64,000 bases of DNA, from assembly GCF_007754155.1 (NCBI RefSeq), contig NZ_CP037423.1:5948567-6012566 (forward strand), read 5' to 3'. A model generated the notes under the pieces. It was given only the letters and a program-made list of their open reading frames with translations. It was not told the origin of the DNA and made no database searches. Shown piece by piece: positions 54,201 to 61,997 of this stretch (its first letter is position 1; every line of letters starts with the position of its first letter). The translations under genes were made by a program, and so were the position numbers. The DNA comes from Stieleria neptunia (GTDB lineage: Bacteria; Planctomycetota; Planctomycetia; Pirellulales; Pirellulaceae).

Positions 54201-54611
54201 TTCGCGTTTGACCGGACGCGAGACTTAATCGGTGGCACGATCGTCGAGCATGGCGAAGGAAAACAATTTGAAATCAAGCTGTCAGCTGCGGGGCGTGTCC
54301 ATGGTCGACTGATCGACGCGGATGGCGAACCAATCACGGATGGAGAACTGATCATCGAATGGGGGGATCTTCGGCGTGACGATCGAACTGCGATCTGGGC
54401 TCGAGTCGAAGGGAAACGATACGCGCCATCGAAGATCATTCCCGACGATGACGGACGCTTCGAGGTGCTCGGCCTATCGCCCGAGTGGCAGTATTCAGCT
54501 CGAGTCAGCCGCGACAATCGAATGATCGGCCGAGCATTCCGCTCCCTGGTGATCCAACCAGGAGAAGACCGCGACCTCGGCGATATCACCATCGAAAGCT
54601 CGAATGATTGA
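51210..54611 (+). CDS. second BlaR1-like M56 peptidase with carboxypeptidase-regulatory repeats
   Basis: A protein of 1133 residues with the same layout as the divergent one at 46858. Helices lie near 12-33, 45-65 and 168-188, and one at about 385-405. The zinc site is HELAH at about 270-274, with Glu in TAEDVCDD near 311. Repeated beta units follow (IRGTILGSDGPKAGADVYWW, VSGKLVDIEGQPIENASVRI, VMGTVTDAETGQPISDALVKT, WAEGRAYEAETNEPFQGTIAY, VHGRLIDADGEPITDGELII). It probably cleaves the BlaI in front of it. ATG 51210 was used; GTG 51207 is an alternative and would overlap by four bases. There is no beta-lactam sensor domain, so the signal is unknown. Confidence 0.85.
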   Translation: MNAFSWIESVWQIGMLYAVQSTILILGVMAVVRLCRVRDAAVLSMIYRFTMVAVVVSPLVTVGMKQAQVDGWWPVTPTQEVAAEANTSFSTRAIAMPNEFATSGDVPPQRIENEAVPNEPVALAASDLQPVFDVPPPNELAGVEDVGDETILTTIDATATAGAGAFFVCRTIAVAAWLVVSLALLIRHGRAFLSLRRSLRRSVPASSEIQALCDQMARDLQATSPRVICSPYFESPFLSGVWNPIIHLCSDDVGMMESSDDAEIRDVLAHELAHLKRHDLIVRMVNHAVLSLLFFQPLLWRLVDWIEGTAEDVCDDFALGLGASRQCYARRLVDLAERCDFPLGSAVGIASGNSMLQHRVKRIMEDGRRLSTAAGTKAKWSAAAVSVAAVLIAGLSFTPAAIVSAGPPRDLAIAQPETDESTQLPEEKLAKTDATAETPTSAEVPLGVIRGTILGSDGPKAGADVYWWRSRVYDDDPMKPVKVTTDENGKFELKRTAPAPDQVGVWEMSELMVVRAKGYAFNTASPRKFGSATGFNPDWPEQNSQLPKPGATFQLNKEGPAVSGKLVDIEGQPIENASVRIRWFSKRWFRNSGGGIQNSRPKNPVPETEEDLIRDVNRLVNTIEQVPLRDALPRATTDAEGRFRLTELPADCFFELLIERDGFESTTLVVRNDGGENVVTVPQAEGYAHKPPTKLYPPNFEAVIGPSSVVMGTVTDAETGQPISDALVKTNLVNNQKLTSTRERQHWMTRTDKDGRFRIDGLPAGNGNRLIVHGPKNEPYIPVEAIASESTGMPANRTYKIDFKLKRGIWAEGRAYEAETNEPFQGTIAYYWFRNRDLETTYPGKIRVDVDGQNYTDADGNYRIPVLPTAGVIAFSTGNRDHARMAVYPRGYGEFELIKYRNANGGYPYYDTAPSFLIPGNYNRVALVDPNSEESVVRVDLPIRKSQPIPVTILDPGGKPATAKLEIYGGNERWGWQDKMPKDFVVEDLLPDERRKVFAFDRTRDLIGGTIVEHGEGKQFEIKLSAAGRVHGRLIDADGEPITDGELIIEWGDLRRDDRTAIWARVEGKRYAPSKIIPDDDGRFEVLGLSPEWQYSARVSRDNRMIGRAFRSLVIQPGEDRDLGDITIESSND

Positions 54612-54816
54612 GCGTTTCTTAGTTCGACCAAACGATTTGTGGAACGCCGTCTTTGGCCGCGATGCAATTCACCGGCCGATCAGCGACCCTGTGAGCAACG
54701 GCCGATAAGACCTGTTGTCACAGCAATTGCGAATCAACCAGTCGTCTGCATGACCGCCAACGTTACGAATGCGATTGGCACACTGCAGCTAAACAGTTGG
54801 AAGATCATGTTACCGA

Positions 54817-56580
54817 TCATATTTCCTGCTCCGGCGCGTGTTCCTGTTCATACCGTTCGAGCTTGTTGGCTACTTGGCGAAGATTCCGCTCGACAGACTT
54901 GGGTGATTGATCTGGGAAGACCGGCAAGTCCTCGAGCGCGACACCCATTCTGGCCAATGCGAATCGCCACTGATCGGCATCGTCGGCATGATTCATAATT
55001 GGCGAAGGGCGACGTAGAAACAGTTCTCGTATCCGCGGTGCTGCGGCCGATGCCTGCGGACCCAAGCGAACCAGCGCCGCTCGGATACCATCAACGGTTG
55101 AGCGTCGATCCCGCCAATGCGGCAGCGCAAGCGCGGTGTCGAGCATCTCATTGAGTTTAGGCATCGCTTGTTCCGGGCCAAGATCAGCCAACGTTGCAAT
55201 CAGCGGTGACGCTTGTTGGTAGATCTCCGGCGAATTCCAGATTGCAAGATACTTGGCGTCCGGATTGGCAAACGTTCCCGGTGGAAAACTTGCCAAACGC
55301 TCTGCCAACCAATGACGCAGACTTGCCGAGGTGTGGTCCATGGAAATTCGATCGACATAAGCATCCCGCATCGCGGCGGGCGTCTTGTCCTTCGAAAAAA
55401 CATTCTTAATTGGCGTTTCAATGTCTCTGACGCGATCGTCGGCCACGATTCTCGCGATCAGTGCATGGTCGCCCGCAGTCGTGTCAAAGAAAAATAAGCC
55501 GAGGTAGTGTCGCGCCAGATCGAGCTGGGCGGTCGATGCTATCGGGTCGTCAAGTGCCTGGACGGTTTGGTTTCGTAGCAACTCCAGTGCGTGTCTGTCA
55601 CACGGCGGGACAGCAAACTTGATCGTTTGCAACAGCGCGGGTTCCAGCTCCAGCGACCGTTGGCCAGACTCGATGAGCTGACGTCCAAAATGGAAGGACG
55701 CCGAGACTGGGCCGCCCGCCATACTCGCTTGAAAACCAATGTAGAACATGCGAGCGGGAACAGCCTGCTTGCGATAGCTCTTGCGAAAACGGACTGTGCC
55801 CTTCGAGTCAAGGATTGTGATCCGACGCAGGGTTGAAGTTCGGCGATTCGATGGATTTTCAATCCGGACGATCCAATCCGCTCCCTCGGCTTCGATCGCG
55901 TCGACCTCTCTCAGTCGCTCCTCTCCGGCCAATCGCACCGCCCATTTCGCCTCCACCCCTTTGCATGCCGTGATCACACTCATTCCACGGTTCGCTTGAA
56001 CCAACGGCGGATACTCGCGGACGATCTGGCCTGGCTTACTCGGAGATATGCCTGGGGCGGGATCTGACTTCGCGGAGACCAAGGCGTAGGCGGCGGAGGG
56101 CACGGTATCCGACGGTTTGTCCCGTCCAGCGCTGCGCCCGGCTGTGACTGTGGTCAAGCTTTTCACACGGGGCGAGTCGAGCACGGCGAGGACCAAGTAG
56201 TCGCATTCAGGCTCGTGGCGTTGATCCAGCCTTTCGATGCGAACGTGGCCATCAAGTTCGATGACCTGACTGGGCACCACATCAGGCAACTCGTCGGCGT
56301 GATACGCAGCGATTGCCGCTAAACGAAACGGCTGCATGACAGCCCAACCGAGCAGCAGCGTGACACCGAATGCCACCGCGGTTGCAGTCAAGGGCGAGGG
56401 GATAGGCAGCAGTCGCCGCACGACCGCCGTCGCGGCCAGGTAAACGAACACGGTAGGCGCGACAGTAAGGACCAACCCCGGCACGATCAACAGGAAATAC
56501 CCCAACACCACCAGTTGGGGAGCCGCGATCGCTAGCCCCGCGAGAACGCCGGTGATGACAAGTGCATACTTCATCCGCAA
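54817..56580 (-). CDS. membrane protein of unknown function
   Basis: A 587-residue protein (585 if ATG 56574 is used). Three N-terminal helices (residues 5-60: ALVITGVLAGLAIAAPQLVVLGYFLL...; then TATAVAFGVTLLLGWAVM) precede a large soluble part. The soluble part has no family I recognise. Its second half is helical and may contain HEAT-like units (PKLNEMLDTALALPHWRDRRSTVDGIRAALVRLGPQASAAAPRIRELFL). It stands alone; the neighbours on both sides read on the plus strand. Confidence 0.6.
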   Translation of the reverse strand: MRMKYALVITGVLAGLAIAAPQLVVLGYFLLIVPGLVLTVAPTVFVYLAATAVVRRLLPIPSPLTATAVAFGVTLLLGWAVMQPFRLAAIAAYHADELPDVVPSQVIELDGHVRIERLDQRHEPECDYLVLAVLDSPRVKSLTTVTAGRSAGRDKPSDTVPSAAYALVSAKSDPAPGISPSKPGQIVREYPPLVQANRGMSVITACKGVEAKWAVRLAGEERLREVDAIEAEGADWIVRIENPSNRRTSTLRRITILDSKGTVRFRKSYRKQAVPARMFYIGFQASMAGGPVSASFHFGRQLIESGQRSLELEPALLQTIKFAVPPCDRHALELLRNQTVQALDDPIASTAQLDLARHYLGLFFFDTTAGDHALIARIVADDRVRDIETPIKNVFSKDKTPAAMRDAYVDRISMDHTSASLRHWLAERLASFPPGTFANPDAKYLAIWNSPEIYQQASPLIATLADLGPEQAMPKLNEMLDTALALPHWRDRRSTVDGIRAALVRLGPQASAAAPRIRELFLRRPSPIMNHADDADQWRFALARMGVALEDLPVFPDQSPKSVERNLRQVANKLERYEQEHAPEQEI

Positions 56581-56916
56581 AATCGTTACAGAGACAAGGT
56601 CTGACGCGACGCAACCAATCGAATCGCGATCGCCCGGCGCTCAGAACCGCAACAACCGGGTGCCGCTCCGAAAGCTAGCTTGCCGACAGCCGACATGTCG
56701 GGATTTTCCACCTCTCGGCTTACCAGTCGCTGATCCCCCATTTGTCGTCGTGAATGCTTATACGCAGTTCCATTAGCGAGGCTCTGGTGTGAAGGCGGAC
56801 GATGACACGATTTCCAAAATCGTCTGCAAGGAACTCGTCGGCAAAGATTTTACAATGGCGGTCCTCAAGCCCTCGTCGTTTCCTGCCCATTCGTTTCCTG
56901 CGCAGAGAGATTTATC

Positions 56917-57653
56917 GTGAACGCGTCTTCGGATTGGCTCGATCTGATCGAGCTGATCATGGAAACCGAAGATGAATTCGGCGTCACAATTCCGGACACG
57001 CCGAAGACGCCAGTCGGCAAACTGATCTTCACTCGGCAGCCGTTCCGGGTTCGCGACCTCGCCGAATTCGCGTTCTTGAACCAGGGGGCCGGCAAGCCGA
57101 CATGCAGTTTGAGTTGTGCGAACAATTGTGGAAGCCTCGAGCGGGGACGGCGATGCAACCGGTCGTGATGGTTTCGTGGTACGCCGCCGATGCTTACTCA
57201 CGTTGGGCAAACGGCCACGACGGGGCCGCGGACGGATCTGAGCGGAGCTATCTGCCAACAGAAGCCCAGTGGGAATACGCCGCCGCAGGAGCGTTCGACG
57301 AAACGGAACGTGTCGACGCGGAAATCCACGGGCGGGGCGAAACCTACGAATTGGCGGGTTTGCCGCTGCCGGCGGTGCAGCAGATGTTTGGTCAATCACG
57401 GTTTGGCCTGAGGCACATGAGTGGCACGATCTGGCATTGGTGCCGCGATTGGTTCTCGCCTAAATTATATTCTAGCAAAGCTGCCACCAGACACGACCCG
57501 GTCGCCGAGGTTGAAACCGGAGTGCGAAGTGAGCGCGGTGGAAGCTGGGTGGGGCCGATTGAACTGTGCCGGCTAAGTTACCGCCGCGGCCGAAATCCCG
57601 ACGCGCGCGGCCGGTGCCTCGGGTTTCGATGCGTTGGTGACGTCCCAAGTTGA
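56917..57653 (+). pseudogene. broken ACP-FGE gene (acyl-carrier-like plus formylglycine-generating-enzyme-like parts)
   Basis: Two frames side by side. From GTG 56917, about 60 codons resemble an acyl-carrier domain: SSDWLDLIELIMETEDEFGVTIPD, the D-S-L-D-x-x-E-L region with Trp in place of the phosphopantetheine Ser. The adjoining -1 frame from 57102 carries the C-terminal part of a SUMF1/FGE domain: PVVMVSWYAADAYSRWANGH, LPTEAQWEYAAAGAF, FGLRHMSGTIWHWCRDWFSP, SERGGSWVGPIELCRLSYRRGRNP, LGFRCVGD. FGE oxidises a sulfatase cysteine to formylglycine. The first half of the FGE domain is missing and the frame breaks at about 57097. So it is probably a decayed ACP-FGE fusion or two genes collapsed by a deletion. 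Confidence 0.6.
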
Positions 57654-57656
57654 CTT

Positions 57657-58382
57657 ATGACAATGTCTACGACTTCAGTTGATACGCCGCCGCTCGTTCT
57701 GCTCTCAGGGCTTGCTGCGGACGCCCGCATCTTTGCGCCGCAAAAAATTTCGTTCCCGCAGATGCATTGTCCAGGTTGGCTGGAGCCGGAACGTTCCGAA
57801 ACGATCAATGACTACGCCGGCCGTTTAGCCGAAACACTCGACAACGATCCGTGCATCATCGGCGGCGCATCGTTTGGCGGAATCGTCGCTTTGCATCTGG
57901 CAGAACACGTTGACGCCCGAGCCGTGATCTTGATCGGAAGTATCAGGGCGCCGTCGCAATTGCCAATGTTTGCCCGCTGCGCTCGACCACTTGGGTTCTT
58001 GATCCCCTTCATTCCGGTACGTCTACTTCAAGTTCTGACTCGGCCGATCGCGACGCCGTTTGGCAAACGGCATGCACCGTTCGTGTACGGACTTGCTTGT
58101 CAGTTCCGCGACTCCAACCCGGTCGTTTTCAAATGGTCGTTACGTCGCATTTTGGATTGGTCGATCACACCGAAAGTTTCTTGTCCCGTCTTTCAACTGC
58201 ACGGTGACCGCGACTGGACACTCCCGTTGCGCTACACGGATCCCGACGAGATCGTTGCAGGCGGCGGGCACGTGCTTTCGATCACTCACCCCGCCGAGGT
58301 AAATTCCTACATTCGACAGATTCTTAACGAGGTTGCGTCAACGTTGAGCACCGCACGCGAGCATCACGGACCGCAGCAGTAA
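57657..58382 (+). CDS. alpha/beta hydrolase
   Basis: A 241-residue alpha/beta-hydrolase. The nucleophile elbow GASFGG gives the Ser, FQLHGDRDWTLP supplies the acid Asp, and GGGHVLSITHP supplies the His. The first strand VLLSGLAADARIF corresponds to the oxyanion region. It is a small esterase or thioesterase-like enzyme; the substrate is not identifiable. ATG 57657 and the in-frame ATG 57663 are both possible. It starts three bases after the end of the broken FGE gene. Confidence 0.88.
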   Translation: MTMSTTSVDTPPLVLLSGLAADARIFAPQKISFPQMHCPGWLEPERSETINDYAGRLAETLDNDPCIIGGASFGGIVALHLAEHVDARAVILIGSIRAPSQLPMFARCARPLGFLIPFIPVRLLQVLTRPIATPFGKRHAPFVYGLACQFRDSNPVVFKWSLRRILDWSITPKVSCPVFQLHGDRDWTLPLRYTDPDEIVAGGGHVLSITHPAEVNSYIRQILNEVASTLSTAREHHGPQQ

Positions 58383-58431
58383 AGCATCGAGTTCATGGTC
58401 CGGTCACGTCGGCGACATCACCGCCGATCAA

Positions 58432-58725
58432 ATGATCAAGCACTTCGACATTCCCACCGACGAATTGCTTCGCCGGATTCGAGCCGGCGAAAATCCGCCG
58501 TTCACGTGGCGAAAGTGCCTGTACCTGGAATGGTACAGCAACGCGAACGGCCGAGCGGTGATCCAAAGCACGCGTCTGGAGGTCCAGCGGATCGGAGAGC
58601 GAGCGTTCGAGCTGACCGAGGATCAATGGAAAGAACAGGCCATGCAAAGCGCTAACGAATTTGGCCACTTCATGGATCAACTCGGCGACGCATTGGAAGA
58701 ACGCGAGTCAAAGGATGACGCATGA
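58432..58725 (+). CDS. conserved small protein, unknown function
   Basis: A 97-residue charged protein: IKHFDIPTDELLRRIRAGENPPFTWRKCLYLEWYSNANGRAVIQSTRLEVQRIGERAFELTEDQWKEQAMQSANEFGHFMD. Regular helix and strand pattern and codon use like its neighbours make it a likely gene. I know no function. It lies 49 bases behind the hydrolase, on the same strand. Confidence 0.65.
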   Translation: MIKHFDIPTDELLRRIRAGENPPFTWRKCLYLEWYSNANGRAVIQSTRLEVQRIGERAFELTEDQWKEQAMQSANEFGHFMDQLGDALEERESKDDA

Positions 58726-59531
58726 ACGATTAAACCGGGAGTGATCGAGTTTCGGCATCACCGAGCTTTCTCGGACCAGCGTTTGCGAGAAATCGCTTTA
58801 CGCCGTGTCGCTCATCCGGTCGGCCAGTTCGCTTCCGCATTTGCAATCCACTACCAAGGAAGAATATTGGTCCCGAGTTCATCCTGATCGACTAAGCATC
58901 GTCTGGATCTCCTTGATGTTTGGCCGCGTCGAAGAAGCTGCCCATCGCCGATTGAAGGACGTCGTTTGAATCAATCAAGGCTTTGAATACGCGATTCGGC
59001 CGGCTAGCGACCAAGGCCACACCGAGGGTGACTTCGGTCATGCGGGGGGAGTCGAGTGTTTCGGGGGTGTTGGTGGCTCGTTGGATATTTGATTGCAAAT
59101 TGCAAATTGAACAATGCAAATTGGCGATTGGAATAGCATTTAGCCCACATCCCGCACTTCGTGCGTGGCTAGTTTTGATTTTGGGGTTCTTCCGCGAGTT
59201 TAGTGGTTGCTCTCAGATACTCGGGGAAGGTTCTTTGAGGGATGGCTGCGATGTCCGATGGTTCTGCTCGGTCTAATCGCGAAGCCAGCTGACGCGGAGG
59301 CGGGCTCTGCGAAGGAGCAACCCGCCAAGGAATCACTTGGTCTGCGATGCGGCGAAGGTACTTCGTCCGCTCCACCGGCCTCGTGTCGGCGGAGGGGCGT
59401 TTGAACCGCGCGTTTGTCGTCCGACACCCATTCGGACATCGCAGCAATGCCTCAAAAAACCTGGGTCCTGAGCGATCAGCCACAAAATCCAGGAAGAACC
59501 ACTTTGTGAATGATGATCGCGTCGCGGCTCA
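58726..59531. other. gene-free stretch, possibly decayed DNA
   Basis: About 800 bases with only short mutually overlapping frames. The piece at 59160-59480 has an unbroken minus-strand frame of 104 codons that does not match anything I know. No rRNA, tRNA or repeat seen. Likely degraded sequence beside the remnant cluster that follows. Confidence 0.4.
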
Positions 59532-59702
59532 TTAAATTTGCTCCAAGATCAATCGTTGTGCTTTGTTCAATTCAACACCGGGACGGACCGCCTGAATCAT
59601 CGCGATCGCGTCCGCCGCCGTTTGTGCCTTACCGGACACGATCAAGACGGCCGCGGCCACCAGGCCCGTTCGGCCATGACCTTGACCGTTCGACGGATAA
59701 GC
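59532..59702 (-). pseudogene. C-terminal fragment of a tyrosine/dual-specificity phosphatase
   Basis: The frame reads NGQGHGRTGLVAAAVLIVSGK, then AQTAADAIAMIQAVRPGVELNKAQRLILEQI and a stop. GxGRTGL followed by this helix is the end of a Cys-x5-Arg phosphatase (PTP/DSP fold). The catalytic Cys position holds Asn, and everything before it is missing. The fragment joins directly to the macro-domain remnant in another frame. Confidence 0.55.
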
Positions 59703-59919
59703 TGAACCGATGAGTCATAGAATGGGTCGATAGCAACGGCGTGAAGGATGCATCGAAACGGCAAGCTGCCGGCTTCGGTTGGCACGACGGTGCCGGCGGG
59801 GACCGCAGACGTGCCTTTCTGTTTCAAGAAAGAATGAAGTTCTTCTTGAATCTTCGGACCCGTCGCGTTCAGGATTGCACCGTTGACTCCGCCGGACAGA
59901 TTCAGTCCGGGATTGTCAA
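59686..59919 (-). pseudogene. macro-domain fragment
   Basis: The frame has NPGLNLSGGVNGAILNATGPKIQEELHSFLKQKG, then PAGTVVPTEAGSLPFRCILHAVAIDPFYDSSVQLIRRTV. This is the middle of a macro domain: the NPGL-GGGV-GAI ligand loop and the AGTAV...LP...I-HAV strand. N-terminal strand and C-terminal half are missing. Macro domains bind or process ADP-ribose and ADP-ribose 1''-phosphate. The upstream part of the frame is fused to KptA-related sequence. Confidence 0.65.
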
Positions 59920-60033
59920 AAACGAAGGTGGCACTGCATCGACCAACCACACGCCGTTGGCCGACAAGAAGAAGCGATGTCCGTCTTGGTGCATCGCTAC
60001 GGCATCGACGCGAAGCATGATCGGCTTGCCACG
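59902..60033 (-). pseudogene. C-terminal fragment of KptA/Tpt1 RNA 2'-phosphotransferase
   Basis: In the frame adjoining the macro fragment, 43 codons read RGKPIMLRVDAVAMHQDGHRFFLSANGVWLVDAVPPSFL up to TGA 59902. This is the end of KptA/Tpt1: R-GKPV-L-V-A-x-M-x-x-D-G-x-x-F-x-x-S-x-NGVWL-x-VPP-L. The enzyme uses NAD+ to remove a 2'-phosphate from RNA and yields ADP-ribose 1'',2''-cyclic phosphate. A possible further upstream piece (LSRHTENTRR, near 60110) lies in another frame behind a small hairpin. The N-terminal two thirds are missing. Confidence 0.6.
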
Positions 60034-60039
60034 TCGCGA

Positions 60040-60052
60040 GCTGCTTCGCAGC
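60040..60052. repeat. small hairpin in the KptA remnant
   Basis: Stem GCTGC/GCAGC with loop TTC, between the two KptA-like pieces. Resembles the GGA-loop repeats in style and may mark the insertion that broke the gene. Weak evidence. Confidence 0.3.
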
Positions 60053-60282
60053 AAGACGCGTAGCTTCGCCCACTGCCGGTCGTCGGGTGTTTTCGGTATG
60101 ACGAGACAAATTGCCGACGAAGGAAATGCAGCGGATCAACGAAGCGCGTCGCGGAAGACCTTGATCTGAAACGGGGAATACTTCCGATTATGACGGAAGA
60201 ATTGAGTCAACCGAAGAACAAAAACTAGTTTGTCGGAGTAAGAGTACCCTGCCCAGCCATTGAAGTGAGAGGAAAGCGTTTC

Positions 60283-60879
60283 ATGTCGATTTCAACATCG
60301 CACCCCACCGAGGACATATTGAACGAACTGGAGAATGCCGCGGATCAACACGATCCGTTGACGTTCGGCGAAATGATGGACGTTCTAGGACAGCATACTT
60401 TCGCACCTGTTCTGATGCTGGTCGGTTTGATCATGATGGTTCCCGGGCCGGCCGACATTCCCGGTGTACCAACCGTTTTAGGGCTGCTCGTTATCGTTGT
60501 CGCAGGGCAGATCGTGATGCACCGCGAGCACCTTTGGGTCCCGGAGTGGATGGAACGTCGCAAGGTAAAAGCCGAGCGTGCCAGAAAGATGGCGTCATGG
60601 GTCCGCAAGCCCGCCCAATGGATGGACTGGTTGACGAAGCCTCGCTACCAGTGGCTGATCAATCATGCTGGTGCTTCGATTATTGCAATCGCTTGCGTTC
60701 TGGTCGCCATGACGACACCGATTCTTGAATTCGTGCCCTTCAGCGCGAACGTCGCCGGTGCCGCAATCGCTGCGTTTGCACTCGCTCTGTTGGCCAAAGA
60801 CGGCCTGGTCGCGGGATTCGCAATCGTCCTCTCGGTCGCCACTGCCGGATTGGTCGTCTATCAATTTCTCGGGAATTGA
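60283..60879 (+). CDS. ExoD-family membrane protein
   Basis: A 198-residue protein. LTFGEMMDVLGQHTFAPVLMLVGLIMMVPGPADIPGVPTVLGLLVIVVAGQ is the first ExoD block, with the P-P-x-x-D-I-P-G-V-P pattern; WVRKPAQWMDWLTKPRYQWL follows, with two more helices. ExoD proteins in rhizobia affect exopolysaccharide and alkali tolerance; the mechanism is unknown. ATG 60283 has AGAGGA nine bases upstream, better than the earlier frame start at 60265. Confidence 0.85.
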   Translation: MSISTSHPTEDILNELENAADQHDPLTFGEMMDVLGQHTFAPVLMLVGLIMMVPGPADIPGVPTVLGLLVIVVAGQIVMHREHLWVPEWMERRKVKAERARKMASWVRKPAQWMDWLTKPRYQWLINHAGASIIAIACVLVAMTTPILEFVPFSANVAGAAIAAFALALLAKDGLVAGFAIVLSVATAGLVVYQFLGN

Positions 60880-60895
60880 CATGACAAAAGATGAT

Positions 60896-61366
60896 TCACC
60901 TCGCTTCTCCGTACACTCGTTCGGAAAGTGGAGCCAACGGCGGCGAATAAAGATGCAATGAAACCAATTCGTAACCCGGCGAATCTTCGTTGCCACAGCG
61001 GTGAATTTTGCTTCCGGCGCGGGTGACGAATTGGCCTGGGACAAGACGGCGGCGACTGATCTCGTCGCTCCGCCCGTTAGGCTTGCGGACAAAGTCGGTA
61101 TCGGTGAGCGTCCCCTCAACGACGCGGACGCAGCACACGCTGCCTCGGTGACCGTGAATCGAACTCCGTTGTCCACCGAGCCAGCAGAAGCGATTCACTT
61201 CAAAGTGCGGCGCCCGATAGCGCAGCTGACACGAGAACTGCCGCGGTTGAAATGCAATATAATCTCCTAAGTCCTCTCGGCTGAGTCGCAACCGCTGCGT
61301 CCGAATAGGTACTCGAGGCACCGATCTTTTAGCCCGCGGAAAAGGGCCAGGTCTCATCGGTTGCAT
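60896..61366 (-). CDS. cysteine dioxygenase-family protein
   Basis: A 156-residue cupin-type enzyme. The iron ligands are H71 and H73 in SSIHGHRGS and H122 in IHRCGNE. CCVRVVEGTLTDTDF and YELVSLHLYSPPLAPL are family blocks. Cysteine dioxygenase oxidises cysteine to cysteine sulfinate using O2. The N terminus is short: homologs have about 45 more residues before RLRLSREDLGDYIAF. The gene may start at ATG 61366 or 61357 with a reduced end, or may have lost its 5' part. It lies just downstream of the YeeE/YedE pair on the same strand, so a sulfur-metabolism group is plausible. Confidence 0.8.
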   Translation of the reverse strand: MQPMRPGPFPRAKRSVPRVPIRTQRLRLSREDLGDYIAFQPRQFSCQLRYRAPHFEVNRFCWLGGQRSSIHGHRGSVCCVRVVEGTLTDTDFVRKPNGRSDEISRRRLVPGQFVTRAGSKIHRCGNEDSPGYELVSLHLYSPPLAPLSERVYGEAR

Positions 61367-61406
61367 TCCTAGTTTATTCGGCGTTGATGTTACGTGCGCC
61401 TACTGA

Positions 61407-61997
61407 TTAGCTCGCGCCGTGTCGCTGGCGTGTGTCCTTGTGCAGCCTCGGCGAGGTATCTCCCCAACTGCGGTCGAATACTGCAAACGCTGCCAATGCT
61501 CCGAAGCAGACGACGCCTATCCACAGCCAGGGCGACGTACCGCTCCACTCCGGAAGCGTCACCTTCCCGGCGTCGCCCCAAGTCTTCAGCAATCCGGAGA
61601 GCTGCGGATACAGAACCACGTAGAGTCCTGCCCCAAGCAACATTCCGATCACCCCTACCATCGCGTCACGACGGCCTTCACCGCAGGCGGCAACGCTGGT
61701 CCCGGGGCAATAGCCAAAGATCGCCATTCCCGCTCCGAAACAAAGCCCGCCCGCGACGATGCCAAGCCAAACAAGCGGCTTGATGTGTAGCGAAACGGCA
61801 CCCGTAGGCAGCAACGCGTATATCCCGATCGCCCCCACCACGACGGCCGTGCCCATGATCTTGACAACGGTCCAGTCGCGAAACAGGAACTGGTTAACGA
61901 TCACGTGAAACTTTGCCACTCGTCCTTTCTGCAGCAGCAGGCCGAAGACCATTCCGGTCAGCAAGCCCAGCGCCAGTTTCCATAGTGGATCAAACAT
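61407..61997 (-). CDS. YeeE/YedE-family sulfur transport subunit (second of pair)
   Basis: A 196-residue membrane protein with five to six helices. MFDPLWKLALGLLTGMVFGLLLQKGRVAKFHVIVNQFLFRDWTVVKIMGTAVVVG and the Cys motif MAIFGYCPGTSVAACGEG are typical of YeeE/YedE (DUF6691) subunits. The Cys in GYCPGT is part of a sulfur-relay path for thiosulfate or related compounds. ATG 61997 overlaps the end of the other YeeE/YedE gene by eight bases. Split subunits in this order are common. Confidence 0.88.
   Translation of the reverse strand: MFDPLWKLALGLLTGMVFGLLLQKGRVAKFHVIVNQFLFRDWTVVKIMGTAVVVGAIGIYALLPTGAVSLHIKPLVWLGIVAGGLCFGAGMAIFGYCPGTSVAACGEGRRDAMVGVIGMLLGAGLYVVLYPQLSGLLKTWGDAGKVTLPEWSGTSPWLWIGVVCFGALAAFAVFDRSWGDTSPRLHKDTRQRHGAS

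Noticed and set aside
56773..57399. 208-codon minus-strand frame over the broken ACP-FGE gene
   Set aside because: It is the reverse shadow of the FGE-like coding strand, rich in Arg/Pro, without domain features.
61001..61270. 89-codon plus-strand frame
   Set aside because: Shadow of the cysteine dioxygenase gene, whose iron-ligand histidines are clear on the minus strand.
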